From assembly GCF_900580865.1 (NCBI RefSeq), contig NZ_UTBZ01000164.1, positions 270,690-334,689 of the forward strand: a stretch of DNA of 64,000 bases, given 5' to 3'. The stretch comes from Pseudomonas viridiflava (GTDB lineage Bacteria; Pseudomonadota; Gammaproteobacteria; Pseudomonadales; Pseudomonadaceae). The notes beneath the pieces are model-generated. The model saw nothing but the letters and a program-made list of their open reading frames with translations. It searched no databases and was not told the origin of the DNA. The position numbers and the translations under genes were made by a program. Position 1 is the first letter of the stretch. Every line of letters starts with the position of its first letter. Of the stretch, positions 24,302-32,655 are shown piece by piece.

Positions 24302-27136
24302 TTGGACAAGATCCTGATACGTGGGGCCCGTACCCACAACCTGAAGAACATCGACCTGACCCTGCCACGGGACAAACTGATCGTCATCACCGGCCTGTCC
24401 GGATCCGGCAAGTCGTCCCTGGCCTTCGATACGCTGTACGCCGAAGGTCAGCGCCGCTATGTCGAATCGCTGTCGGCCTACGCCCGTCAGTTCCTGTCGA
24501 TGATGGAAAAACCCGACGTCGACACCATCGAAGGCCTGTCGCCGGCAATCTCCATCGAACAGAAGTCGACCTCGCACAACCCGCGTTCCACGGTCGGCAC
24601 CATCACTGAAATCTACGACTACCTGCGTTTGCTCTATGCACGCGTCGGTACACCACGCTGCCCGGATCACGATATTCCGCTGGAAGCGCAGACCGTCAGC
24701 CAAATGGTCGACCTGGTGCTGGCGCAGCCTGAAGGCAGCAAACTGATGTTGCTGGCCCCGGTGATCCGCGAGCGTAAAGGTGAACACCTTTCGGTTTTCG
24801 AAGAACTGCGCGCCCAAGGTTTCGTTCGCGCTCGGGTCAATGGCCGGATCTGCGAGCTCGACGAGCTGCCGAAACTGGATAAACAGAAGAAGCATTCGAT
24901 TGACGTGATCGTCGACCGCTTCAAGGTCCGCGCCGATTTGCAGCAACGCCTGGCCGAGTCCTTCGAGACGGCGCTGAAACTGGCGGACGGCATTGCACTG
25001 GTCGCGCCGATGGACGATGAGCCGGGTGAAGAGATGATCTTCTCCGCGCGCTTTGCCTGCCCGATCTGCGGCCATGCCATCAGTGAGCTGGAGCCGAAAC
25101 TGTTTTCCTTCAACAACCCGGCCGGCGCCTGCCCGACTTGCGATGGTCTGGGGGTCAAGCAGTTCTTCGACATCAAGCGACTGGTTAACGGCGAGTTGAC
25201 GCTGGCTGAAGGTGCGATTCGCGGCTGGGACCGGCGCAACGTCTATTACTTCCAGATGCTCGGTTCACTGGCCTCGCACTACGGTTTCAGTCTGGAAGTG
25301 CCGTTCAACGAACTGCCGGCCGATCAGCAGAAATCCATCCTGCACGGCAGCGGCTCGCAAAACGTCGACTTTAAATACCTGAACGACCGTGGCGATATCG
25401 TCAAACGTTCGCACCCGTTCGAAGGCATCGTGCCGAACCTCGAGCGTCGCTACCGCGAGACCGAGTCGGCAAGCGTTCGCGAAGAGCTGGCCAAGTTTCT
25501 CAGCACCCAATCGTGCCCGGATTGTCGTGGTACGCGTTTGCGTCGTGAAGCGCGACATGTGTGGGTCGGCGAGAAGACTTTGCCAGCGGTGACCAACCTG
25601 CCGATCGGCGATGCTTGCGAGTACTTCGGCGAGCTGAAGATGACCGGCCGCCGCGGCGAGATCGCTGACAAGATCCTCAAGGAGATTCGCGAGCGTCTGC
25701 AGTTCCTCGTCAACGTCGGTCTCGACTATCTGTCGCTGGATCGCAGCGCTGACACGCTGTCTGGTGGCGAGGCGCAACGAATTCGTCTGGCCAGCCAGAT
25801 CGGCGCGGGCCTGGTGGGTGTTCTGTACATCCTCGACGAACCGTCCATTGGCTTGCACCAGCGTGACAACGATCGATTGCTTGGCACGCTCAAGCATTTG
25901 CGCGATATCGGCAACACGGTGATTGTGGTCGAGCACGACGAAGACGCGATTCGCCTGGCCGACTATGTGGTGGACATCGGCCCGGGTGCCGGTGTGCATG
26001 GCGGGCAGATCGTCGCCGAAGGTACCCCAGCCGAAGTCATGGCGCACCCGGATTCCCTGACCGGCAAATACCTGTCGGGCCGCGTGAAGATTGAAGTGCC
26101 GGCCAAACGTACGCCGCGCAACAAGAAGCTTAATCTGTCGCTCAAAGGCGCCCGTGGCAACAATCTGCGCAATGTCGACCTGGACATCCCGATTGGCTTG
26201 CTGACGTGCGTCACCGGCGTGTCCGGCTCGGGCAAATCGACACTGATCAACAACACGCTGTTCCCGCTGAGCGCCACGGCCCTCAACGGTGCGACCACCC
26301 TGGAAGCGGCAGCACATGACAGCATCAAAGGTCTGGAGCATCTCGACAAAGTCGTCGATATCGACCAGAGCCCGATTGGCCGCACCCCGCGCTCCAACCC
26401 GGCGACGTATACCGGGTTGTTCACACCGATTCGCGAGCTGTTCGCCGGCGTGCCCGAGTCTCGCTCCCGCGGCTACGGCCCGGGGCGTTTCTCGTTCAAC
26501 GTCAAGGGCGGTCGTTGCGAAGCCTGTCAGGGCGATGGCCTGATCAAGGTAGAAATGCATTTTCTCCCGGACATCTACGTGCCGTGCGATGCGTGCAAGA
26601 GCAAGCGCTACAACCGCGAAACCCTTGAAATCAAATACAAGGGCAAGAGCATCCACGAAACCCTCGAAATGACCATCGAGGAAGCCCGGGTGTTCTTCGA
26701 CGCGGTACCGGCGCTGGCGCGCAAGCTGCAAACATTGATGGATGTCGGTCTGTCGTACATCAAGCTCGGGCAGTCAGCGACGACGTTGTCCGGTGGTGAA
26801 GCGCAGCGGGTCAAGCTGTCGCGGGAACTGTCCAAGCGTGATACCGGCAAGACCCTGTACATCCTCGATGAGCCGACCACCGGTTTGCACTTCGCAGATA
26901 TTCAGCAGCTGCTCGATGTATTGCATCGTCTGCGCGACCACGGCAACACGGTGGTGGTGATCGAACACAACCTCGACGTGATCAAGACGGCCGACTGGCT
27001 GGTCGATCTCGGGCCGGAGGGCGGATCCAAAGGTGGCCAGATCATTGCCACCGGCACGCCTGAGGATGTGGCCGAGATGAAGCAATCTCACACCGGTCAT
27101 TACCTCAAGCCATTGCTGATCCGTGATCGGGCTTAA
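24302..27136 (+). CDS. uvrA: UvrABC excision nuclease subunit A
   Basis: 944 residues when read from the TTG at 24302 (LDKILIRGARTHNL), preceded by GAGG and matching the usual UvrA N-terminus; an ATG at 24230 would add 24 residues that the family lacks. Two ABC ATPase modules are clear: Walker A GLSGSGKSS near residue 31 and GVSGSGKST near 640, with signatures LSGGEAQRI and LSGGEAQRV. Zinc-binding CysxxCys pairs are present (CPICGH, CPTCDG; CEACQGDG, CDACKSKR). UvrA scans DNA for bulky lesions and loads UvrB. No clear LexA box is seen upstream. Confidence 0.97.
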   Translation: MDKILIRGARTHNLKNIDLTLPRDKLIVITGLSGSGKSSLAFDTLYAEGQRRYVESLSAYARQFLSMMEKPDVDTIEGLSPAISIEQKSTSHNPRSTVGTITEIYDYLRLLYARVGTPRCPDHDIPLEAQTVSQMVDLVLAQPEGSKLMLLAPVIRERKGEHLSVFEELRAQGFVRARVNGRICELDELPKLDKQKKHSIDVIVDRFKVRADLQQRLAESFETALKLADGIALVAPMDDEPGEEMIFSARFACPICGHAISELEPKLFSFNNPAGACPTCDGLGVKQFFDIKRLVNGELTLAEGAIRGWDRRNVYYFQMLGSLASHYGFSLEVPFNELPADQQKSILHGSGSQNVDFKYLNDRGDIVKRSHPFEGIVPNLERRYRETESASVREELAKFLSTQSCPDCRGTRLRREARHVWVGEKTLPAVTNLPIGDACEYFGELKMTGRRGEIADKILKEIRERLQFLVNVGLDYLSLDRSADTLSGGEAQRIRLASQIGAGLVGVLYILDEPSIGLHQRDNDRLLGTLKHLRDIGNTVIVVEHDEDAIRLADYVVDIGPGAGVHGGQIVAEGTPAEVMAHPDSLTGKYLSGRVKIEVPAKRTPRNKKLNLSLKGARGNNLRNVDLDIPIGLLTCVTGVSGSGKSTLINNTLFPLSATALNGATTLEAAAHDSIKGLEHLDKVVDIDQSPIGRTPRSNPATYTGLFTPIRELFAGVPESRSRGYGPGRFSFNVKGGRCEACQGDGLIKVEMHFLPDIYVPCDACKSKRYNRETLEIKYKGKSIHETLEMTIEEARVFFDAVPALARKLQTLMDVGLSYIKLGQSATTLSGGEAQRVKLSRELSKRDTGKTLYILDEPTTGLHFADIQQLLDVLHRLRDHGNTVVVIEHNLDVIKTADWLVDLGPEGGSKGGQIIATGTPEDVAEMKQSHTGHYLKPLLIRDRA

Positions 27137-27148
27137 ACGCCAGGCATG

Positions 27149-27187
27149 AAAAAGCCCCTGTCACTTCAACAGTGACAGGGGCTTTTT
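27149..27187. terminator. Bidirectional terminator between uvrA and the ferritin gene
   Basis: AAAAAGCCCCTGTCAC / GTGACAGGGGCTTTTT, a perfect 16-bp stem with 7-nt loop. T runs occur on both strands, so it can serve both convergent genes. Confidence 0.96.
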
Positions 27188-27200
27188 ATATCTTCTGCAA

Positions 27201-27668
27201 TCAGGACGCGTGGGATTGCAGGTAGTTCTCGAGACCGATCAGCTTGATCAGGCCCAACTGCTTTTCCAGCCAGTAGGTGTGATCTTCTTCGGTGTCGTTG
27301 AGCTGAACCCGCAGGATCTCGCGGCTGACATAATCTTTGTGCTGCTCGCAGAGTTCGATGCCTTTGCACAGAGCGGCGCGGACTTTGTACTCCAGGCGCA
27401 GATCCGCTTCGAGCATCGAAGGCACCGTGGTGCCGACATCCAGATCATCCGGACGCATGCGCGGCGTGCCTTCGAGCATCAGAATCCGGCGCATCAACGC
27501 ATCAGCGTGGCCAGCTTCTTCTTCCATCTCGTGGTTGATTCGCTCGTAGAGCTTGGTGAACCCCCAGTCCTCATACATCCGCGAATGAACGAAATATTGA
27601 TCACGCGCGGCCAGTTCGCCGGTCAGCAACGTGTTGAGGTAATCGATTACGTCTGGGTGGCCTTGCAT
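27201..27668 (-). CDS. bfr: Bacterioferritin-family ferritin, FtnA type lacking the haem-ligand Met
   Basis: 155 residues from the ATG at 27668 (MQGHPDVIDYL). Ferroxidase-centre residues are all present: Glu18, Tyr25, Glu51, His54, Glu93, Glu127 and His130. The position of the haem-binding Met52 of bacterioferritin is Ala52 here, as expected for the P. aeruginosa protein first named BfrA and later FtnA. So it should store iron as a 24-mer without its own haem. It lies directly downstream of katA on the same strand, and may supply iron or guard against Fenton chemistry (inference). Some annotations will call it plain bacterioferritin. Confidence 0.93.
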   Translation of the reverse strand: MQGHPDVIDYLNTLLTGELAARDQYFVHSRMYEDWGFTKLYERINHEMEEEAGHADALMRRILMLEGTPRMRPDDLDVGTTVPSMLEADLRLEYKVRAALCKGIELCEQHKDYVSREILRVQLNDTEEDHTYWLEKQLGLIKLIGLENYLQSHAS

Positions 27669-27781
27669 CGCCCTACATCTCCCTACTTGAAAGTCTGTAG
27701 TTTGAACCAACATGACTGGAAGGTCACCCGTTTCACGCAATAAAAGCGAAGATATTCTGAGAAAAGCAGCCTAAATAACGC

Positions 27782-27806
27782 AAAAACCGCCCAAATGCGG
27801 GCGGTT
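27782..27806 (-). terminator. Terminator of katA
   Basis: On the minus strand AACCGCCC, loop GCATTT, GGGCGGTT, then TTTT. It lies 12 bp past the katA stop and separates katA from the ferritin gene. Confidence 0.9.
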
Positions 27807-27817
27807 CTGCTTCTCGT

Positions 27818-29272
27818 TTAGACTTCGTTAAGCTGTACGTTGAGCAGCTTTGCGATTGCTTCTCCATACGCCGGGTCGGCTTTGTAGAAATGCTGCAGCT
27901 GGCGATCGACAACATCACTGGAAACGCCTGCCATGGCACCGGCGATGTTGCTGACCAGGAGCGCTTTTTGCTCGTCACTCATCAAGCGGTACAACGCACC
28001 GGCGTGGCTGTAGTAATCGGTGTCTTCGCGATGATCGTAACGATCAGCCGCACCACTCAGGGCCAGTGCAGGCTCTGCGTAACGCGGAGCTTGTTTCGGC
28101 GCGTCGGTGTAGCTGTTCGGCTCGTAATTAGGCGCTGCACCACCGTTGCTACCGAACGCCATCGAGCCATCACGCTGGTAAGTGTTCACCGGGCTGCGTG
28201 GCGCGTTCACCGGCAGTTGCTGGTGATTGGTGCCGACACGGTAACGGTGGGCATCGGCATAAGCGAATACGCGACCTTGCAGCATGCGATCCGGCGACAA
28301 ACCTACACCCGGCACCATGTTGCTTGGGCCGAACGCGGCTTGCTCGACTTCGGCAAAGTAGTTCTGCGGATTGCGGTTCAGCTCCAGTTCGCCGACTTCG
28401 ATCAACGGGAATTCTTTCTGCGACCAGGTTTTGGTCACGTCAAACGGGTTCTCGTAATGCGCTGCGGCCTGGGCTTCAGTCATGATCTGGATGCATACGC
28501 GCCATTTCGGGAAGTCACCGCGCTCGATGGCTTCGAACAGGTCGCGCTGGGCGTAATCTGGATCAGTGCCCGCCAACCGTGCGGCATCGGCCGGAGCCAG
28601 ATTCTTGATGCCTTGTTTGGTCTTGTAGTGCCATTTCACCCAGTGACGCTCACCATTTGCGCTGATCAGGCTGTAGGTGTGGCTGCCAAAGCCGTGCATG
28701 TGACGGTAGCCATCAGGAATGCCACGATCGGAGAACAGAATGGTGACCTGGTGCAGCGCCTCCGGCGAGTGCGACCAGAAGTCCCACATCATCTGCGCGC
28801 TTTTCAGGTTGCTTTGCGGAAGGCGTTTTTGGGTGTGAATGAAATCGGGGAATTTCAGCGGATCACGAATGAAGAACACCGGCGTGTTGTTGCCAACGAT
28901 GTCCCAGTTGCCTTCTTCGGTGTAGAACTTCAGCGCAAAACCGCGAGGATCGCGTTCGGTGTCGGCTGAACCGCGCTCACCACCAACAGTGGAGAAGCGC
29001 AGAAAGGTCGGAGTTTGTTTGCCGACAGATTCGAATAGCTTGGCGCTGGTGTATTCGGTGATGTCACGGGTCACGGTGAATGTACCGTAAGCACCCGAGC
29101 CTTTCGCATGGACGCGGCGCTCAGGGATGTTTTCACGGTTGAAGTGCGCAAGCTTCTCGAGCAGATGGAAATCGTCGAGCAGCAACGGGCCACGAGGGCC
29201 GGCGGAGCGAGAATTCTGGTTATCAGCGACAGGTGCGCCACTGGCGGTCGTAAGCGTTTTGATCTGGCTCAT
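27818..29272 (-). CDS. katA: Monofunctional haem catalase
   Basis: 484 residues, small-subunit (clade 3) catalase size. Catalytic His55 (RRVHAKGSGAYG), Asn128 (DIVGNNTPVF) and the proximal haem ligand Tyr338 in RVFAYAD are all present. It turns hydrogen peroxide into water and oxygen in the cytoplasm and is the main peroxide defence in pseudomonads. The gene has its own terminator. A partial OxyR-like half-site (29378-29392) lies upstream. The neighbour downstream is the FtnA-type ferritin, as in P. aeruginosa. Confidence 0.97.
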   Translation of the reverse strand: MSQIKTLTTASGAPVADNQNSRSAGPRGPLLLDDFHLLEKLAHFNRENIPERRVHAKGSGAYGTFTVTRDITEYTSAKLFESVGKQTPTFLRFSTVGGERGSADTERDPRGFALKFYTEEGNWDIVGNNTPVFFIRDPLKFPDFIHTQKRLPQSNLKSAQMMWDFWSHSPEALHQVTILFSDRGIPDGYRHMHGFGSHTYSLISANGERHWVKWHYKTKQGIKNLAPADAARLAGTDPDYAQRDLFEAIERGDFPKWRVCIQIMTEAQAAAHYENPFDVTKTWSQKEFPLIEVGELELNRNPQNYFAEVEQAAFGPSNMVPGVGLSPDRMLQGRVFAYADAHRYRVGTNHQQLPVNAPRSPVNTYQRDGSMAFGSNGGAAPNYEPNSYTDAPKQAPRYAEPALALSGAADRYDHREDTDYYSHAGALYRLMSDEQKALLVSNIAGAMAGVSSDVVDRQLQHFYKADPAYGEAIAKLLNVQLNEV

Positions 29273-29466
29273 ACGGTCTTCTTCCTCTGTCAGTCTTGAA
29301 ACTGCCGGCTAATCGGCTTGCTGGGAAGTATCGATCATCCATGTGACACCTACAAATTCATTAACTTGCAGACATCGATAGATAATTACTAATTATGTTT
29401 CCCAGCACATAGTGCCAACAGAAAGGTGTCAGAAGCTTGTACGAACAGCGCATTTTCTTGCAGACA

Positions 29467-29492
29467 CAAAAAACCGGGCACTAGGCCCGGTT
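29467..29492 (-). terminator. Terminator of the alpha operon (after rplQ)
   Basis: On the minus strand AACCGGGC, loop CTAGT, GCCCGGTT, then TTTT. Starts 20 bp past rplQ. Confidence 0.93.
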
Positions 29493-29512
29493 CTTTGTTT
29501 CAGACTGACGTC

Positions 29513-29899
29513 TTACTCGGCGGATACAGCTTCGCCAGCAGTAGCACGATCAACCAACTCGACGTACGCCATAGGCGCGTTGTCGCCAGCGCGGAAACCG
29601 CACTTGAGGATGCGCAGGTAGCCACCCTCACGGGTAGCGTAACGCTTGCCCAGGTCGTTGAAGAGCTTACCAACGATAGCTTTCGAACGAGTACGGTCGA
29701 AAGCCAGACGGCGGTTAGCCAGGCTATCTGTCTTGGCCAGAGTGATCAGCGGCTCAGCAACGCGACGCAGTTCTTTGGCTTTTGGCAGAGTAGTTTTGAT
29801 CAGCTCGTGCTCGAACAGCGACACCGCCATGTTTTGGAACATGGCCTTGCGGTGCGAGCTGGTGCGGCTCAGGTGACGACCACTTTTACGATGACGCAT
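29513..29899 (-). CDS. rplQ: 50S ribosomal protein L17
   Basis: 128 residues starting [20 protein letters not shown], the conserved L17 N-terminus. L17 sits near the exit of the peptide tunnel. It is the last gene of the alpha operon, 42 bp after rpoA, followed by a strong terminator. Confidence 0.97.
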
Positions 29900-29941
29900 G
29901 GTTCATTCCTTACCAAACACTACGTTCGGTGATTACGACGA

Positions 29942-30943
29942 TCAGGCAGTCGCCTTGTCGTCCTTCTTAAGACTTGCAGGCGGCCAGTTGTCGAGGCGCA
30001 TGCCGAGGGACAGACCGCGGGAGGCCAGAACGTCCTTGATTTCAGTCAAGGATTTCTTGCCCAGGTTCGGAGTCTTCAACAGCTCTACTTCGGTACGCTG
30101 AATCAGGTCGCCGATGTAGTAGATGTTTTCCGCCTTAAGGCAGTTAGCCGAACGTACAGTCAGTTCCAGATCGTCAACCGGGCGAAGCAGGATCGGATCG
30201 ATCTCGTCTTCCTGCTCGACAACCACTGGCTCACTGTCACCTTTGAGATCGACGAACGCAGCCAACTGCTGTTGCAGGATGGTTGCAGCGCGGCGGATAG
30301 CCTCTTCAGGATCCAGAGTACCGTTGGTTTCCAGATCAATAACCAGCTTGTCCAGGTTGGTACGCTGCTCGACACGGGCGTTTTCCACCACGTATGCGAT
30401 ACGGCGAACCGGGCTGAACGAAGAGTCAAGCTGCAAGCGACCGATGCTGCGGCTTTCGTCTTCATCGCTCTGACGCGAGTCGGCTGGTTCATAACCACGA
30501 CCACGAGCTACGGTGAGCTTCATGTTCAGGGCGCCGTTAGACGCCAGGTTAGCGATTACGTGATCGGGATTAACGATCTCGACATCATGATCCAGCTGAA
30601 TATCGGCAGCGGTAACCACCCCCGAACCCTTCTTCGACAAGGTCAGCGTAACTTCGTCACGACCGTGCAGCTTGATGGCCAGACCTTTAAGGTTCAACAG
30701 GATTTCAATTACGTCTTCCTGTACACCTTCGATGGCGCTGTACTCGTGGAGCACACCGTCAATCTCGGCCTCGACTACTGCGCAGCCGGGCATTGAGGAC
30801 AACAGGATGCGTCGCAGCGCGTTGCCCAGGGTGTGGCCAAAACCACGCTCGAGAGGCTCGAGAGTGATCTTGGCGCGGGTTGGACTGACAACCTGCACAT
30901 CAATGTGGCGGGGTGTCAGGAACTCATTTACCGAAATCTGCAT
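29942..30943 (-). CDS. rpoA: RNA polymerase alpha subunit
   Basis: 333 residues. The N-terminal dimerisation domain (GFGHTLGNALRRILLSSMPG near 34) assembles beta and beta'. The C-terminal domain (about 245-320; NCLKAENIYYIGDLIQRTE, NLGKKSLTEIKDVLASRGLSLG) binds UP elements and activators. It is embedded between rpsD and rplQ, as in other gammaproteobacteria. Confidence 0.98.
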   Translation of the reverse strand: MQISVNEFLTPRHIDVQVVSPTRAKITLEPLERGFGHTLGNALRRILLSSMPGCAVVEAEIDGVLHEYSAIEGVQEDVIEILLNLKGLAIKLHGRDEVTLTLSKKGSGVVTAADIQLDHDVEIVNPDHVIANLASNGALNMKLTVARGRGYEPADSRQSDEDESRSIGRLQLDSSFSPVRRIAYVVENARVEQRTNLDKLVIDLETNGTLDPEEAIRRAATILQQQLAAFVDLKGDSEPVVVEQEDEIDPILLRPVDDLELTVRSANCLKAENIYYIGDLIQRTEVELLKTPNLGKKSLTEIKDVLASRGLSLGMRLDNWPPASLKKDDKATA

Positions 30944-30965
30944 GGATGCACCTATTTTCTAGCCC

Positions 30966-31586
30966 TTACTTGGAGTAGAGCTCGACAATCAGGCTTTCGT
31001 TGATGTCGGCGGACAGATCACTGCGAGCAGGAACGTTCTTGAAAACGCCCGACTTCTTCTCAGTGTCTACTTCTACCCATTCTACGCGGCCACGTTGGGC
31101 ACACAGATCGAGAGCTTGGACAATGCGAAGTTGGTTTTTTGCTTTCTCGCGAACTGCAACCACGTCACCAGCACGAACCTGATACGACGGAACGTTTACG
31201 GTCTGACCGTTAACGCTGATCGACTTGTGCGATACCAGCTGACGGGATTCGGCACGAGTCGAACCAAAGCCCATACGGTATACAACGTTGTCCAGACGGC
31301 ATTCGAGCAGTTGCAGCAGGTTTTCACCGGTTGCACCTTTCTTGCCAGCAGCTTCTTTGTAGTAGCCGCTGAATTGACGCTCGAGAACGCCGTAGATACG
31401 ACGGACCTTCTGCTTTTCACGCAGTTGGGTGCCGTAATCGGACTGGCGACCGCGGCGTTGGCCGTGGATACCAGGTGCTGCTTCAATGTTGCACTTCGAT
31501 TCGATCGCGCGCACGCCGCTCTTCAGGAAGAGATCGGTGCCTTCGCGACGAGCGAGTTTGCATTTTGGACCAATGTAACGAGCCAT
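30966..31586 (-). CDS. rpsD: 30S ribosomal protein S4
   Basis: 206 residues beginning MARYIGPKCKLARREGTDLF, with the S4 RNA-binding domain (ESRQLVSHKSISVNGQTVNVPSY) near 100-125. S4 starts assembly of the 16S 5' domain and in E. coli represses its own operon by binding the rpsM leader. Located between rpsK and rpoA. Confidence 0.97.
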   Translation of the reverse strand: MARYIGPKCKLARREGTDLFLKSGVRAIESKCNIEAAPGIHGQRRGRQSDYGTQLREKQKVRRIYGVLERQFSGYYKEAAGKKGATGENLLQLLECRLDNVVYRMGFGSTRAESRQLVSHKSISVNGQTVNVPSYQVRAGDVVAVREKAKNQLRIVQALDLCAQRGRVEWVEVDTEKKSGVFKNVPARSDLSADINESLIVELYSK

Positions 31587-31604
31587 TCTTTACAATCTCC
31601 TGGA

Positions 31605-31994
31605 TTACACGCGGCGCTTCTTCGGCGGACGGCACCCGTTGTGCGGGATTGGCGTCACGTCGGTGATGCTGGCGATCTTATAGCCACAGCCGTTCAATGC
31701 ACGGACAGCAGACTCACGACCTGGACCTGGACCTTTGACGTTAACGTCGAGGTTTTTCAGGCCATATTCCAGCGCAGCTTGACCAGCACGTTCAGCAGCT
31801 ACTTGAGCAGCAAACGGGGTGGACTTGCGGGAACCGCGGAAACCCGAACCACCGGAGGTAGCCCAAGAAAGCGCGTTACCTTGACGGTCGGTGATGGTCA
31901 CGATGGTGTTGTTAAAAGAAGCATGGATGTGGGCGATGCCATCAACCACTGTCTTTTTAACTTTTTTACGAGGACGAGCAGCAGGTTTTGCCAT
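31605..31994 (-). CDS. rpsK: 30S ribosomal protein S11
   Basis: 129 residues. The core FNNTIVTITDRQGNALSWA and the C-terminal THIPHNGCRPPKKRRV-like tail (here TPIPHNGCRPPKKRRV) are the S11 signature. It contacts mRNA at the platform of the 30S subunit. Second gene of the alpha operon. Confidence 0.97.
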   Translation of the reverse strand: MAKPAARPRKKVKKTVVDGIAHIHASFNNTIVTITDRQGNALSWATSGGSGFRGSRKSTPFAAQVAAERAGQAALEYGLKNLDVNVKGPGPGRESAVRALNGCGYKIASITDVTPIPHNGCRPPKKRRV

Positions 31995-32024
31995 GATTAA
32001 TTTCCTGTCGATTCGCGTGGGCGA

Positions 32025-32381
32025 TTACTTGCGGATCGGCTTACGCGGACCTTTACGGGTACGCGCGTTGGTCTTGGTACGCTGACCGCGTACTGGAAGA
32101 CCACGACGATGACGCAGACCACGGTAGCAACCGAGGTCCATCAAACGCTTGATTTTCATGTTGATTTCGCGACGCAGGTCACCTTCAGTGGTGAACTTCG
32201 CCACTTCGCCACGCAACTGCTCAATCTGCTCGTCGCTCAGATCTTTGATCTTTGCGGCTGGGTTTACCCCAGTCTCTGCACAGATCTTCTGTGCAGTAGT
32301 GCGACCAACACCATAGATGTAGGTCAGCGAGATAACAGTATGCTTGTTATCTGGAATGTTAACGCCTGCAATACGGGCCAT
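32025..32381 (-). CDS. rpsM: 30S ribosomal protein S13
   Basis: 118 residues, MARIAGVNIPDNKHTVISL at the start and the basic tail RGQRTKTNARTRKGPRKPI. S13 lies in the head of the small subunit and touches P-site tRNA. First gene of the alpha operon; its leader carries a promoter and a hairpin. Confidence 0.97.
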   Translation of the reverse strand: MARIAGVNIPDNKHTVISLTYIYGVGRTTAQKICAETGVNPAAKIKDLSDEQIEQLRGEVAKFTTEGDLRREINMKIKRLMDLGCYRGLRHRRGLPVRGQRTKTNARTRKGPRKPIRK

Positions 32382-32440
32382 TCAGTGGGACTCCAATTGA
32401 CAGCTACCTACGCCCCGGAAGCCAAGAAATAGGGCGCGAG

Positions 32441-32469
32441 ATAATATCGCTGTAATAACAAATAATCAA
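32441..32469 (-). promoter_or_regulatory. Candidate sigma-70 promoter of the alpha operon
   Basis: On the minus strand TTGATT (32469-32464), 17 bp, TATTAT (32446-32441). It starts right after the hairpin at 32470-32493 and lies about 60 bp before rpsM, giving this operon its own start point. Confidence 0.65.
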
Positions 32470-32493
32470 CCCGGTAGCGCACTAGCTACCGGG
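32470..32493 (-). terminator. Hairpin at the end of the spc operon
   Basis: CCCGGTAGC / GCTACCGGG, a perfect 9-bp stem with 6-nt loop, 18 bp past rpmJ. The trailing sequence TTGATTATTTG has only scattered T, so termination may be partial. The rpsM promoter overlaps its edge. Confidence 0.6.
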
Positions 32494-32511
32494 CTTGAAG
32501 CACAATCACAC

Positions 32512-32628
32512 TCAGCCTTGGCGCTGTTTGTGACGCGGTTCCGCGCTGCAAATTACTCGAACAACACCTTCGCGGCGAATAATCTTGCAGTTACGGCACA
32601 GCTTTTTCACCGATGCACGAACTTTCAT
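32512..32628 (-). CDS. rpmJ: 50S ribosomal protein L36
   Basis: 38 residues, [20 protein letters not shown] and so on to the C-terminal RHKQRQG. The zinc ribbon is visible: Cys11, Cys14, Cys27 and His33, so this is the zinc-binding form. It lies between secY and the alpha operon, the standard place in gammaproteobacteria. Confidence 0.95.
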
Positions 32629-32655
32629 CACCAACTCCTCGAACCTTATGGGTAC

